A stretch of DNA of 64,000 nt, taken from NCBI GenBank assembly GCA_949710005.1, contig OX453272.1, forward strand, positions 2,993,633 to 3,057,632, written 5' to 3'. The DNA is from Ricordea florida (taxonomy: Eukaryota; Cnidaria; Anthozoa; Corallimorpharia; Ricordeidae). A program made the position numbers and the translations under genes. Within the stretch, counting starts at the first letter, position 1. Each line of letters starts with the position of its first letter. Below, in pieces: positions 40,511-49,100 of this stretch. The notes beneath the pieces were generated by a model. That model had not been told where the DNA came from, ran no database searches, and worked only from the letters and a program-made list of their open reading frames with translations.

Positions 40511-41749
40511 ATGACGTCTGAAAAAATTAATCCAAATAGAATTCCACGAGAACCATTTGGTTTGAAAGCAGAATCAACAATGAACCGAATTACTCTCAAT
40601 CCATCATCTGCTAGCCCTGGAGAAACATTATATATAAATATTCCAAAACTTTCTGAGAATTTAGTGATTGTACCAGGAAGCGTATCTCTGTTATTTGATT
40701 TAGATGTAGATGGACATGCTAATAACACACTCGTGAATAATGTAGGTAGTAATCTTGTATCTAGACTTAGAGTTCTTTTTGGCGGCGAAACATTACAGGA
40801 TACTCAAAGATATGATCTTTTTCAAACCTATCATGACTTATTCTTAACAGATGAAGAACGCGAAGATAGATTAAAACAAGATATTTCTTCTGAAAACATG
40901 AGAAAGCTTAGGACAAATGCAGGTGATAAGAAAACACAAGATGTTAAGGCAGTTACCCTTGCATCAGTACATAACACCAAGTATCGTATACCACTAAACC
41001 ATCCTATTCTAAACGATCATGGAGTTTTTTACCCAAAAGCTCTAGATCATCATCTAATATTTGAGATTACACTTGCTCCAATTAATGATATTGTTGTTTA
41101 TTCTGACACTACTAAGACTCCATCTTATTCAATCAAAAACCTTGAGTTAGAATATTCTTCCATTTCAAGCGAATACTTGGCTCGCGAGGCACAAGCAGCT
41201 TATCAGGTTGGTAAAGGATTTTTCTATGAAAATGTTACTCTCCACAAAACTTTTACCTTTTCCATAGGCGGTGATGGTGTTATCAATCAGCATATTAATT
41301 TACCTAGAAGATCAATGACAGGGATATTATGTTTGTTTACATTACCATTCGCAGCAGGAGCACGTAACTCTGAGAATTTTTACAATCCAGGTATAACCTC
41401 GATTAATATAGATGTTGATGGTGTACCAAATCGTTTATACTCTAAGGGGATGATACCATCAGATCTATGGGAGTCAGTAAAGAAACGTTTTGGACTGACC
41501 GAAGGGAGGCAGTCGGTAAAGGAAAAGGATTTTTATGCTGATAAGTTTGCTCTTTGGGTTGATATGAGAACTCACCCAGATAATGGTATTCATGGAGGTG
41601 GTCTAGCATTAAACAATACACAAGATGGTGTAAAACTAGAAATTAAAAGAAAACAAAGTGGATCTGGCACTATAACCTGTCATATGTTTGTTGTAGCTGA
41701 TGCAATGATGGAGATTATGAATTCAGGTTTGAGATCAATAAAGTACTAA
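40511..41749 (+). CDS. MCP: Polinton major capsid protein (double jelly-roll type, inferred)
   Basis: The 412-residue protein is predominantly beta in pattern, with long alternating hydrophobic strands, few Cys and no transmembrane segment. Features seen are SPGETLYINIPKL (near 35-47), NVGSNLVSRLRVLFGGETL, LNHPILNDHGVFYPKALDHHLIFEITLAP, YSIKNLELEYSSISSEYLAREA and LPRRSMTGILCLF. I know this protein type from cnidarian Polintons, where a double jelly-roll capsid protein is encoded next to the packaging ATPase, as here (26 bp apart). It would form hexon-like trimers. The assignment rests on context and remembered family resemblance; structure prediction would be decisive. Confidence 0.75.
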   Translation: MTSEKINPNRIPREPFGLKAESTMNRITLNPSSASPGETLYINIPKLSENLVIVPGSVSLLFDLDVDGHANNTLVNNVGSNLVSRLRVLFGGETLQDTQRYDLFQTYHDLFLTDEEREDRLKQDISSENMRKLRTNAGDKKTQDVKAVTLASVHNTKYRIPLNHPILNDHGVFYPKALDHHLIFEITLAPINDIVVYSDTTKTPSYSIKNLELEYSSISSEYLAREAQAAYQVGKGFFYENVTLHKTFTFSIGGDGVINQHINLPRRSMTGILCLFTLPFAAGARNSENFYNPGITSINIDVDGVPNRLYSKGMIPSDLWESVKKRFGLTEGRQSVKEKDFYADKFALWVDMRTHPDNGIHGGGLALNNTQDGVKLEIKRKQSGSGTITCHMFVVADAMMEIMNSGLRSIKY

Positions 41750-41756
41750 CTGAATA

Positions 41757-41766
41757 GATTTAAAAA
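41757..41766 (+). promoter_or_regulatory. GATTTAAA box upstream of the packaging ATPase
   Basis: GATTTAAAAA ends 9 bp before the ATG at 41,776, within the 26-bp gap after the capsid stop. Confidence 0.45.
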
Positions 41767-41775
41767 CCTTTAGTT

Positions 41776-42417
41776 ATGATACAAAAAATCATGGAAGAAC
41801 TACGAGAAAAAATACCATTCCATTGTATCATAACCGGCCCAACAAATTGTGGAAAAACAAAGTACCTCATTAATCAGCTAAGAGGGCCATTCCGAAAAAT
41901 TTTTGATTACATTGTTTTAATATGCCCAACTTATTCTAAGAATAAAACTTATCATAATTTTGCTCGAGGAGATAAACGTTTCTTTGTATTGTCACCTGAT
42001 GCAAGTAACATTGATGAGATTAATGAATTGTTAACTGATTGTCAAACTTTATTTTCTGGAACAAATACACTAATAATTTTAGATGATTGTGCTGTATCTA
42101 ACGATCTGAAGAAGCGATCAAACAAGTTTATAGATTTGGCATTCTCCGGAAGGCATCATGGTTTATCAGTTTGGGTTCTCACTCAGCAATTAACATCAAT
42201 TGCAAAACCTTTCCGAGAAAATGTGGCTTGTGTGGTCTCATTTCATAACCCATCACAAAAAGGTATGAAGATGTTTTTTGAAGATTATGGAGGTGATTTG
42301 GATTATGAATCATGTAAAAAATTTATGCAATTATTAAAAACTGAAAAATATTCTAGACTATGTTTATCTTTACGCCACCCATTTAATTGCTATTTGGAAG
42401 TTCCAAACGGGGCATAG
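41776..42417 (+). CDS. ATP: Polinton DNA-packaging ATPase (FtsK/HerA, A32-like)
   Basis: The 213-residue ATPase is predicted to pump the genome into capsids. Walker A is GPTNCGKT (21-28). Walker B is TLIILDDC (98-105, acidic pair D103-D104), followed by a sensor-like SGRHHGLSVWVLTQQLTSI segment. The length and the small single-domain form match Maverick and virophage ATPases. It lies directly after the capsid gene, the usual order of this morphogenetic pair. An in-frame second ATG at codon 6 is an alternative start. Confidence 0.92.
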   Translation: MIQKIMEELREKIPFHCIITGPTNCGKTKYLINQLRGPFRKIFDYIVLICPTYSKNKTYHNFARGDKRFFVLSPDASNIDEINELLTDCQTLFSGTNTLIILDDCAVSNDLKKRSNKFIDLAFSGRHHGLSVWVLTQQLTSIAKPFRENVACVVSFHNPSQKGMKMFFEDYGGDLDYESCKKFMQLLKTEKYSRLCLSLRHPFNCYLEVPNGA

Positions 42418-42423
42418 CGAAGT

Positions 42424-42433
42424 GATTTAAAAA
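42424..42433 (+). promoter_or_regulatory. GATTTAAA box
   Basis: GATTTAAAAA, 23 bp before the ATG at 42,457. Confidence 0.45.
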
Positions 42434-42456
42434 TAGTAAATGTATCACCATAAAAG

Positions 42457-43017
42457 ATGACAAACGTTGAAGATTACATTGAAGAAGAAAAGACTGTAGG
42501 AAAAACAGACCGACCGCAGGGAGGATCGGGAAAAGATAATGAACTTGAAATAAAACAAGAATCACTAGCAATTCTAGCAGCTCTTGGAACCACAAAGGAA
42601 TATTTAGGAGTTGAAATGAGTTTGGGTGATATAAAAAAATTATCAGAAAAAGATGTAGAAAAATATTTTAATCGATATCAAGCGGTAATGGGTAAAAAAA
42701 TTAACGGTGGATTGGTTGATTCATCCCTTCAATTAGTTTCCAAACTTATTTCATATTTAGTTCCGGTTGATGATATAGAAGCTCTTTGTATGGATTTGAA
42801 GAATGATGATTTGGTTAATCGTGAACTGGCAAACATTGTAGGTCTCTTAGCATTGAAAGCAGGAAGACTGGCAGCACTTGCTAGCGGGCTGTTCCAGGTT
42901 GTTAAACACATAAAATTCAACAAAAATCAACAAGTTACAAGGACAATTATAGATAATGCTAACACAACTGAGCAGGATACTAAGCAAGATGCTAGCGGTG
43001 CTGATACTGTTTACTAA
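42457..43017 (+). CDS. Polinton conserved protein of unknown function
   Basis: 186 residues. A charged N-terminus (1-35) is followed by a helical middle with LSEKDVEKYFNRYQAVMG (about 65-82) and two hydrophobic segments, LVDSSLQLVSKLISYLVP and NIVGLLALKAGRLAALASGLFQVV. The EKYFNRY motif recurs in cnidarian Polinton proteins as I remember them. The position in the late gene cluster suggests a virion or assembly role, and the hydrophobic helices may be membrane-active. No enzymatic motif is seen. Confidence 0.75.
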   Translation: MTNVEDYIEEEKTVGKTDRPQGGSGKDNELEIKQESLAILAALGTTKEYLGVEMSLGDIKKLSEKDVEKYFNRYQAVMGKKINGGLVDSSLQLVSKLISYLVPVDDIEALCMDLKNDDLVNRELANIVGLLALKAGRLAALASGLFQVVKHIKFNKNQQVTRTIIDNANTTEQDTKQDASGADTVY

Positions 43018-43030
43018 GCATTATGCGATT

Positions 43031-43047
43031 GATTTAAAGATTTCTTA
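43031..43047 (+). promoter_or_regulatory. GATTTAAAGATTTCTTA box
   Basis: The fullest form of the shared box, 5 bp before ATG 43,053 and 14 bp before ATG 43,062. The second ATG fits the spacing at the other genes better. Confidence 0.5.
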
Positions 43048-43052
43048 ATGAT

Positions 43053-43526
43053 ATGAAAATAATGTCTGAAGAAGTTATTGATCGGGGTGAAGCCTCTCCC
43101 CGCTATGCGGAGCAAATTACAAGAGATCCTCCAAAAGAAGAGGAAAAAACTACAGGAAAAAAGGCAAAAAATCCTAAAAAGGTTGCGGCTGGTAAGAAAT
43201 TAGCCGAATATAATAAAAAAGCAAAAGAAGCATTAGCCAGGGAAATGAAACGTGAAGAAGAGACACTACGGACGGCGGAGCAAAATGAAAATATAGAAAA
43301 GACAAATAACGAATCGAAAGCTTGGCTACCGGAACTATCTTTTACAACCGTATTATCCATTGTTGGAATAGGTTTTACAGCATTTGATATGTTTATGAGA
43401 TACCGACAAAAGGAGGATAATAAAAACAGAATACCTGATTTATCTCAAGTTCCTCAAATACCGCCGCCATCAAATATTCCCTCTCAACCACAAACGCTAG
43501 ATCGACCAAAAATTGGGATGATGTAA
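43053..43526 (+). CDS. Polinton single-pass membrane protein with charged coiled-coil region
   Basis: 157 residues, or 154 from the ATG at 43,062 (MSEEVIDRG), which I prefer because it lies at the usual distance from the box. A Lys/Glu-rich helix (about 30-95, with NPKKVAAGKKLAEYNKKAKE) is followed by one transmembrane segment (TTVLSIVGIGFTAFDMFM, about 99-116) and a Pro-rich tail. The protein type recurs in Polintons by memory. Function unknown, probably virion-associated. Confidence 0.75.
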   Translation: MKIMSEEVIDRGEASPRYAEQITRDPPKEEEKTTGKKAKNPKKVAAGKKLAEYNKKAKEALAREMKREEETLRTAEQNENIEKTNNESKAWLPELSFTTVLSIVGIGFTAFDMFMRYRQKEDNKNRIPDLSQVPQIPPPSNIPSQPQTLDRPKIGMM

Positions 43527-43554
43527 TTATAAATTATTTTTTACTACATAAAGC

Positions 43555-43571
43555 CATTTAAAAGTTTCTTA
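43555..43571 (+). promoter_or_regulatory. ATTTAAAAGTTTCTTA box
   Basis: Followed by ACTGATGTAGTAAAAAATC directly before the ATG at 43,590. Nearly the same leader precedes the gene at 44,283. Confidence 0.5.
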
Positions 43572-43589
43572 CTGATGTAGTAAAAAATC

Positions 43590-43808
43590 ATGTCAAGCGA
43601 AAATAAACTTGTGAAAACTGTTACTGATTCTGCAGTCCTTATTGGATTAGCAGCTGGAGTTGGATATGTGGCTAAAAAGGCTATGAAAGAATCATTTATG
43701 AACGATCCATCCTCAAGTATTACAAATTATGCAAAATGGGTCGCTGTATTATCGGGTAGTATGTACCTAAAAACATATTTAGAGGATCAAAAGATTTTAC
43801 CAAATTAA
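43590..43808 (+). CDS. Polinton small two-helix membrane protein
   Basis: 72 residues with two hydrophobic helices, VLIGLAAGVGYVAKKA (about 16-31, Gly/Ala-rich) and YAKWVAVLSGSMYLKTYL (about 48-65). The ATG is preceded by the shared box and leader. No family name is known to me. Small size and gene context suggest a capsid-internal or lipid-associated protein. Confidence 0.7.
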   Translation: MSSENKLVKTVTDSAVLIGLAAGVGYVAKKAMKESFMNDPSSSITNYAKWVAVLSGSMYLKTYLEDQKILPN

Positions 43809-43839
43809 GGATTTATAGACCTGAGCGAAGCGAAGAAAC

Positions 43840-44232
43840 ATGGCAACAATAGCAATGATGATTGGAGGAGCAGTATTAAATGCAACCGCCTTTGTTGGTG
43901 GGTCATATCTCGCAAAATATTTATCAGGAAATAAAACTGATACAGAAAAAATAAGACACGATAAAGCAATGGAAAAATATCAAAGAGATTATGCAGAATA
44001 TCAGGAAAAAAGACAAAAACTAATGGATTGGAAAATGAAGAAAAAAGATGAAAAATATCAAGCATCAAAAAATATTTCAAAAACAAATGAACAATTTGCA
44101 TTATATAACCAAATGCAAGAACCTAAATTTTCAGATTATTATAGACCTAGTAACAATCAAAAGATGGGTGAAATGGCATATGTGGGTGGTGGTATGTTAG
44201 CCTTAGGTTATGCGGTTAGTAAATTCTTTTAG
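43840..44232 (+). CDS. Polinton membrane protein with a central coiled coil
   Basis: 130 residues. An N-terminal Gly/Ala-rich hydrophobic helix (5-27), a strongly charged central coiled coil (about 33-85) and a C-terminal hydrophobic helix (MAYVGGGMLALGYAVSKFF, 112-130). The upstream box is weak (GGATTTATAG). The layout with hydrophobic ends suggests a virion-membrane or minor structural protein. Function unknown. Confidence 0.75.
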   Translation: MATIAMMIGGAVLNATAFVGGSYLAKYLSGNKTDTEKIRHDKAMEKYQRDYAEYQEKRQKLMDWKMKKKDEKYQASKNISKTNEQFALYNQMQEPKFSDYYRPSNNQKMGEMAYVGGGMLALGYAVSKFF

Positions 44233-44249
44233 ATTATCGTATATGATTA

Positions 44250-44265
44250 GTTTAAAGATTTCTTA
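44250..44265 (+). promoter_or_regulatory. GTTTAAAGATTTCTTA box
   Basis: Followed by CTGATGAGTAAAAAATC and the ATG at 44,283, a near copy of the leader at 43,555. Confidence 0.5.
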
Positions 44266-44282
44266 CTGATGAGTAAAAAATC

Positions 44283-45263
44283 ATGGCAGAAGCAGGAGAT
44301 TTAGATCCAACTGAACTAAATGACCCAAAAGATAATGATGATGATGGTGAAAATATGGAAATGGATCCAATATCATCCACCACTAGGGTAATTAACCCTT
44401 ATGATGAAGAAAAAGAAATATTGTTTGGCGGTAGGGATTATGAGAAGGAGGGAGCAAGACCTAAAACCAAATCAGGATATACAAAATTAGCAGGAGAAGA
44501 TATAGATGAGATTGAAAGAAACAAAGATGAAGCCTGGTTTTATATTTTAAAAATATTTCCAGATGCAAAACCTAATTTTCTTTTCAAATTCAATGAATGG
44601 GATAAAATTGAGGTTGCAATCCCTAGAAAAAATCCAAAAAATATAAAATGGCATTATTTATTTGATGATTATGGTTATGTAAACAAAAAATTACCAAAAT
44701 CAATAAAAGATGCTTTAGGTTCTACAGCAGAAGAGAAGATTAAAGCATTTGATAATGAATTAGAAAAAAGAAAAGAAGCACATAGTGAAAATATTGAGAG
44801 GGAAAAATATCTAGAAAACAAAAATAATAGAAGCGCACAAGAAGAAATCGAACTTGAAAATCTTAGTATAGAAAATACTGAAGAAATAAATGAGATAACC
44901 AACCTAGAGAATGAGAGAGAAAGAGTTTGGAAAAGAATGGGATTAAGAGATAAAATAAAATACATATTCAAAAAGTATGGTTTTACAGTCTTTTCTGTTA
45001 TTAGTGCTGTAGGTTTGGTTATTGGGGTTATAGTTTCTAATCTTTCAAAAGGATTATCTACTTTAGGAAAAGGTGTTGGAAATGGATTGAAAGCTCTCGG
45101 TAAGAAACTCGGTGAAATATTGCCTGGAATGGTTGGAGCTATCGTGAGCTTTCTATTTAAAACAGCTGGGCAGGTTATTGGATTTTTAGGTGAAAATGCT
45201 TGGCTTTTGATAATGGCTGTGGTTTTGTATTTTGTTGAAAGTATAAAAAAGAGGAGAAAGTAA
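44283..45263 (+). CDS. Polinton protein with acidic N-terminus and membrane-active C-terminus
   Basis: 326 residues. The N-terminal third is acidic. A Glu/Lys coiled coil spans about 155-215 and includes ENKNNRSAQEEIELENLSIE. The C-terminal 95 residues are one hydrophobic helix (FTVFSVISAVGLVIGVIVSNL), a Gly/Lys amphipathic stretch (GLSTLGKGVGNGLKALGKKL), then VGAIVSFLFKTAGQVIGFL and WLLIMAVVLYFVESI with a KKRRK end. A similar C-terminus recurs in cnidarian Polintons as I recall. The Gly/Lys amphipathic helix resembles membrane-lytic peptides (compare adenovirus protein VI by analogy only). Confidence 0.75.
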   Translation: MAEAGDLDPTELNDPKDNDDDGENMEMDPISSTTRVINPYDEEKEILFGGRDYEKEGARPKTKSGYTKLAGEDIDEIERNKDEAWFYILKIFPDAKPNFLFKFNEWDKIEVAIPRKNPKNIKWHYLFDDYGYVNKKLPKSIKDALGSTAEEKIKAFDNELEKRKEAHSENIEREKYLENKNNRSAQEEIELENLSIENTEEINEITNLENERERVWKRMGLRDKIKYIFKKYGFTVFSVISAVGLVIGVIVSNLSKGLSTLGKGVGNGLKALGKKLGEILPGMVGAIVSFLFKTAGQVIGFLGENAWLLIMAVVLYFVESIKKRRK

Positions 45264-45264
45264 C

Positions 45265-45280
45265 AAATTTAAAGATATCA
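45265..45280 (+). promoter_or_regulatory. AAATTTAAAGATATCA box
   Basis: 22 bp before the ATG at 45,303. The leader TGTTGAGTAGTAAAAATAC resembles the two upstream leaders. Confidence 0.5.
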
Positions 45281-45302
45281 TGTTGAGTAGTAAAAATACA
45301 AT

Positions 45303-45899
45303 ATGGGTGACTACAATAGAATTTATCCTGGATTACCTAATAATTCAGATCCGGTCAATTTCAGACTACAAAAATCAAGTGAAGTATTACAAAATCTTGA
45401 GAAAGAAATTAAACATTACGAAGAAGTAAGGAAAAAATACAATAGAGCAAGAGGAATATTTACAAAAATCAGTGTTTGTAGTGGTGTGCTTTCAGTTATT
45501 CTATCTGCAAGTGGGCTTGGAACCTCTCTTACTGGTTTTGGAGCTATTATTGGTGTTCCGTTGGGTGTTGTAGGTGGAATTTGCGGTGGAGTATCTGTTG
45601 GATTTGGTGCGGCATCAAAAAGACTTTCAAATAAAGTTAGCAAACATGAACAGACTGTTTCCATAGCAAAGTCAAAATTAAACACTATTAACGACTTGGT
45701 TTCAAAGGCATTGAAAGATAATGTTATATCTGATCAAGAATTTTCCATAATTTTAGCGGAGTTGGAAAAGTTTCAAAAACTAAAACTAGAAGTCCGCCAA
45801 AAATTTAGGAGAGATACAGAAAAAAACTTAAACATGTCGCAGATAAGAAGAGAAGTTCGAGCAGATCTATTAAAAGAGTTAACCACTCCCACTCATTAA
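45303..45899 (+). CDS. Polinton coiled-coil membrane protein
   Basis: 198 residues. The N-terminal half forms a helix-rich coiled coil (about 20-50), then a long Gly-rich hydrophobic hairpin (VCSGVLSVILSASGLGTSLTGFGAIIGVPLGVVGGICGG, about 58-97; cited as a region, key feature repeated Gly/Ser). A second helical part contains SKALKDNVISDQEFSIILAE (about 137-156). This combination is a frequent uncharacterised Polinton protein in cnidarians by memory. The hydrophobic hairpin suggests membrane insertion. No enzymatic residues are recognised. Confidence 0.75.
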   Translation: MGDYNRIYPGLPNNSDPVNFRLQKSSEVLQNLEKEIKHYEEVRKKYNRARGIFTKISVCSGVLSVILSASGLGTSLTGFGAIIGVPLGVVGGICGGVSVGFGAASKRLSNKVSKHEQTVSIAKSKLNTINDLVSKALKDNVISDQEFSIILAELEKFQKLKLEVRQKFRRDTEKNLNMSQIRREVRADLLKELTTPTH

Positions 45900-45989
45900 A
45901 AATTTCATATGAGAGAACTGATGTGGGTTGTAATTGTTTTGCAGGCATTAGAAGAGAAATTAATTGATAATAATTTACATCTTATTCTT

Positions 45990-46001
45990 AATCTAAAGAC
46001 C
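45990..46001 (+). promoter_or_regulatory. AATCTAAAGACC box
   Basis: Variant of the shared box, 26 bp before the ATG at 46,028. The same variant (GATCTAAAGACC) precedes the penton-like gene. Confidence 0.4.
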
Positions 46002-46027
46002 AGATTATCTGAAACACAAAGAATAAG

Positions 46028-47590
46028 ATGTTATTCGAGAATTTCAAAAAAAGATACCCAAAAGCTAGTCTTGATAAATTTACATTTGTGAATGATTCAT
46101 TTGGAGGATATATTAAGTGGAAATATAATGAGATGACCGTCATGTCTAATGATGATCCTACTGGAAAAACATGGACTGATAGTCTTTCTAATAATTTGAA
46201 AACATTATTATGGCAAGATTTAGGGTTGGATGATTCTGAATTGAGTTCATTCCCAAAAAGTTTAACTATGACTAACCAAAGTTATCCTATACCAGCTATT
46301 AACTTTGGCGACTTTACAAGTGACATAACAAAAATGCTAACCTCACTAGATATATATGTTTCAAATACAAAGAAATTCACAGCTCCAATGAGAAACATAT
46401 TTACAAATCAAATTGTAACTTTCAAATCTGGAAAACAAAGCAAGAAATGGTTGAACTCACAAGATTTCAATTACTGGCCGCAACAACTTAACTTTGCAGT
46501 TTGGTGTGCAACATCTGGTTGTGGGATTAGTCCTTTTGAAAGTCTAAATTATCCCAAAGTAGTGAATAGCTTCATTAAGTTTCATATATATTTCACAATA
46601 AGGCGGATATTATATGAATTAAGCCTTCCTCTACCCGATGAGCAGCCATTTGTAATAAACAATAATCCATATAGTAAAGCAGCATATCAACGTTTGTGTG
46701 CAGAATTTGGGATTAGTAATACAGAAGATTTTAGGTTTAAAATTGGAACAAACAATGGATTGGGAGATATATTTTATAAATACGATGAAAGTTCACCCAA
46801 AGAAAGTCAATATCCTGGTGGTGATAATAAATTTTCAGATGACCTAACTGAGAGAGAAAAAACTGTTGCTAAAGGATTACAAAAATTTTTTAAAAAGGAC
46901 GCAGACTATAATCACGTTAAATTAATTTCATTTATTCGTAATGATGTCTTTGGTGATTACAGATATGCATGGTTTATTCCAACAAGTGGACATGGACTCA
47001 CTAAAGCTGGACTCGGTAGATTGAATCGATCCGCTGAAGCTTTTGTTTACTGCATATTGGGAGCGCAAGTTAACACAAGAAACTCTATTTATGGTAACGG
47101 TGGAGGAGCAATCGAGACACAACAAGAATTCTTAGCTTTATTTGAAAGTAGTGTGATTGAGAATGACATTTCTAGCTCTATCCAAAGATATCAATTATCT
47201 GTACAAGAAGCGAAATTACGGCTTGATTTGGCTATTGCTCCAGGTTTGTGGTTGATGCCAAGTAATATGATTATAAATACAGAGGGCGTGGTTGGATATA
47301 ATAACAAACTTATGAAAGCAACTGGTGATATGAAATTTGGTGTGAATAATTCCCTAAACACTGAAGCAAAACCTGTTGGAATAAGCCATAACATGGGATC
47401 TTCAAAGGTAAAGTTACCTCATATAGTTGAGACAAATCCAAAACCAAAAATCTCTCCAACGCAAAATGAAAAGCCTGCCAAAGGCTCAGACTCGCTACGC
47501 GTAAAGCCGGACGTGACCACGCAACATGAAGATAATATATTAGCATTTATAATTGTCTCTAGTGTATTTGCGTGGTATCTATTTCGGTAG
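46028..47590 (+). CDS. Polinton large conserved protein with a C-terminal membrane anchor
   Basis: 520 residues. Recognisable blocks are KKWLNSQDFNYWPQQLNFA followed by VWCATSGCGIS (about 137-168), KFHIYFTIRRILYELSLPLP, AAYQRLCAEFGI, NRSAEAFVYCILGAQVNTR (about 336-354) and SIQRYQLSVQEAKLRLDLAI. A Pro/Lys tail (460-500) precedes a terminal hydrophobic segment (NILAFIIVSSVFAWYLFR). I know this as a recurrent uncharacterised cnidarian Polinton protein. It is not the capsid jelly roll, and the middle looks mainly helical. A minor capsid or tape-like role is possible but not shown. Translation begins at the ATG of MLFENFKKRYP; a short overlapping frame at 45,909 is ignored. Confidence 0.75.
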   Translation: MLFENFKKRYPKASLDKFTFVNDSFGGYIKWKYNEMTVMSNDDPTGKTWTDSLSNNLKTLLWQDLGLDDSELSSFPKSLTMTNQSYPIPAINFGDFTSDITKMLTSLDIYVSNTKKFTAPMRNIFTNQIVTFKSGKQSKKWLNSQDFNYWPQQLNFAVWCATSGCGISPFESLNYPKVVNSFIKFHIYFTIRRILYELSLPLPDEQPFVINNNPYSKAAYQRLCAEFGISNTEDFRFKIGTNNGLGDIFYKYDESSPKESQYPGGDNKFSDDLTEREKTVAKGLQKFFKKDADYNHVKLISFIRNDVFGDYRYAWFIPTSGHGLTKAGLGRLNRSAEAFVYCILGAQVNTRNSIYGNGGGAIETQQEFLALFESSVIENDISSSIQRYQLSVQEAKLRLDLAIAPGLWLMPSNMIINTEGVVGYNNKLMKATGDMKFGVNNSLNTEAKPVGISHNMGSSKVKLPHIVETNPKPKISPTQNEKPAKGSDSLRVKPDVTTQHEDNILAFIIVSSVFAWYLFR

Positions 47591-47838
47591 TTCATGACCA
47601 TTTCACGTGATTATCATTGTTTATGAATTAGCTTTCACGTGTAGAACAATAGATTGCATACTTTTACGACATAGCAACAAGCAAAATGTAAAGTAGATTT
47701 GAAATCGAAAAGTAGATTTTATGTTTACTTCAAAAAGGTCGGTTTCTAACGTCGCTCAGGAATGTGATTACGTCAATGCAAATTTAAAGATGAATATGAT
47801 GTAATCAGATCTAAAGACCAGCTTCGCTGAAAACAAAA
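47591..47838 (+). promoter_or_regulatory. Intergenic spacer with two boxes before the penton-like gene
   Basis: This is the longest gap inside the Polinton. It has AATTTAAAGATG at 47,781-47,792 and GATCTAAAGACC at 47,808-47,819, the second 19 bp before the ATG. Two TTTCACGTG motifs lie at about 47,600 and 47,632. Confidence 0.4.
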
Positions 47839-48474
47839 ATGTTAAGCATTACCATGTATGAGTCTGAAACAAGGATTTATTTAGATCCACCGCTGAAAAA
47901 TCTTCGGGAGATACAACTCTTAGATTGTAATATACAAACCAAAAGATTGATTAATTTCAAGGAACAACAGATATTGTTCAATGATAAGAATCAAGCTCAC
48001 ATAATAATTCAACCCGGCACATATTCGTTGCGTGATATTCAATCGATCTTTCTTTATGATACTGATGGGGCAAAGATAGCAATAATTGAGACTGATACTG
48101 TTGACTATCTATATTCAAATAAGAACTTTAACATTAAACTTACGAGAGGGTTAGCGATTGGTTTAGGCATACCCGAAGTCATAAATCCAGGTGTATTATA
48201 CCCCATAAATATACAGATTAAGGAACCACTGAGACTTATGTGTAGTATAGTGGATAATAAGTCTTCATATATGAATAAAACCAAATATGGAGAACTTGTG
48301 AAACTCACGCCATCAAACCTACTTGCAAACATACCCTCAAAGGATTATCCAACAATTCCAGTTCGAAAATATGATAGCGTTATAAACCATTTTGATTTAA
48401 CCATCTTAGATGTTGAATGGAAAAAACTTGACCTGAAGGGTTCTCCCATAACTTTTAGTTTAAGATTTAGATAA
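47839..48474 (+). CDS. Polinton penton-like minor capsid protein (inferred)
   Basis: 211 residues, beta-rich, no membrane segment. The ending NHFDLTILDVEWKKLDLKGS followed by PITFSLRFR resembles the final strands of jelly-roll minor capsid proteins of Polintons and related viruses (pattern: LxIxDxxGxxLDLxGxPIxFxLxI). IREIQLLDC-like and IIIQPGTYSLRDI segments add further strands. It would occupy the vertices as a single jelly-roll penton. The call rests on remembered pattern and gene context; structure prediction would test it. Confidence 0.6.
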   Translation: MLSITMYESETRIYLDPPLKNLREIQLLDCNIQTKRLINFKEQQILFNDKNQAHIIIQPGTYSLRDIQSIFLYDTDGAKIAIIETDTVDYLYSNKNFNIKLTRGLAIGLGIPEVINPGVLYPINIQIKEPLRLMCSIVDNKSSYMNKTKYGELVKLTPSNLLANIPSKDYPTIPVRKYDSVINHFDLTILDVEWKKLDLKGSPITFSLRFR

Positions 48475-48534
48475 TTTTTGTTATGTAACCATTTTGGGTT
48501 ATATAACATAATTAGTAGTAATAGAAATATAAGA

Positions 48535-49065
48535 TTATTCGTCTGGTAAAGAATTAAAAATTTCTTGCTCCTCAATATCATAACACCAATCCACAACTCT
48601 TTTGGGATGCCATGCTATAGGCATTAGTTCATCACGCAAGACCTTATAAAATTTCTCTTTATGTAAAAACTTATAATGATTTGAACCAAAATTAATATTA
48701 AATATATTAATAAAAAAATTATCATACTTTAACTTTTCATAACCAACATCAACAATACCAAAAAATCCAAATTTCATACTTTCTAACCATTTAATAAATT
48801 CTTTATTAAATATATTTATTATATCTTTAAAAAAATTATCATTCAATATTTCATTAATCTCAAAATCCATATCAACAGGATGACTAAAACAATATTTGCC
48901 GTTATTATATTCATTACGATATACAACAATAAAATTAATAGATTTTTTTATAAACCCGCGATATTTTTTTATATTTTTTAACAAATCTTCTTTAATTTCC
49001 TCCATGAAATCATAAAAACTAAGTTTTTCTTTATTAAAATAATCAAATTCAATAAGTTTTATCAT
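48535..49065 (-). CDS. Uncharacterised protein with C-terminal AWHPKRVVDWC motif
   Basis: 176 residues, rich in Lys, Ile, Asn and Phe, no signal peptide. The C-terminus reads MPIAWHPKRVVDWCYDIEEQ. Similar W-H-P-x-R-xxx-W-C-xD endings are, from memory, common in giant-virus and polinton-like-virus proteins. The rest is not recognised. Convergent with the penton-like gene (60-bp gap) and preceded on its own strand by GATTTAAAGATA. Even lower GC than its neighbours suggests a different origin. Confidence 0.65.
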   Translation of the reverse strand: MIKLIEFDYFNKEKLSFYDFMEEIKEDLLKNIKKYRGFIKKSINFIVVYRNEYNNGKYCFSHPVDMDFEINEILNDNFFKDIINIFNKEFIKWLESMKFGFFGIVDVGYEKLKYDNFFINIFNINFGSNHYKFLHKEKFYKVLRDELMPIAWHPKRVVDWCYDIEEQEIFNSLPDE

Positions 49066-49088
49066 CTTTTTTTTTTTATTTTATTTTA

Positions 49089-49100
49089 TATCTTTAAATC
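49089..49100 (-). promoter_or_regulatory. GATTTAAAGATA box (minus strand)
   Basis: 23 bp before the ATG at 49,065. It overlaps the last codons of the upstream minus-strand gene. Confidence 0.5.

Noticed and set aside
45909-46091. Small + frame between two Polinton genes
   Set aside because: Overlaps the start of the 520-residue gene in another frame and has no box or resemblance of its own.
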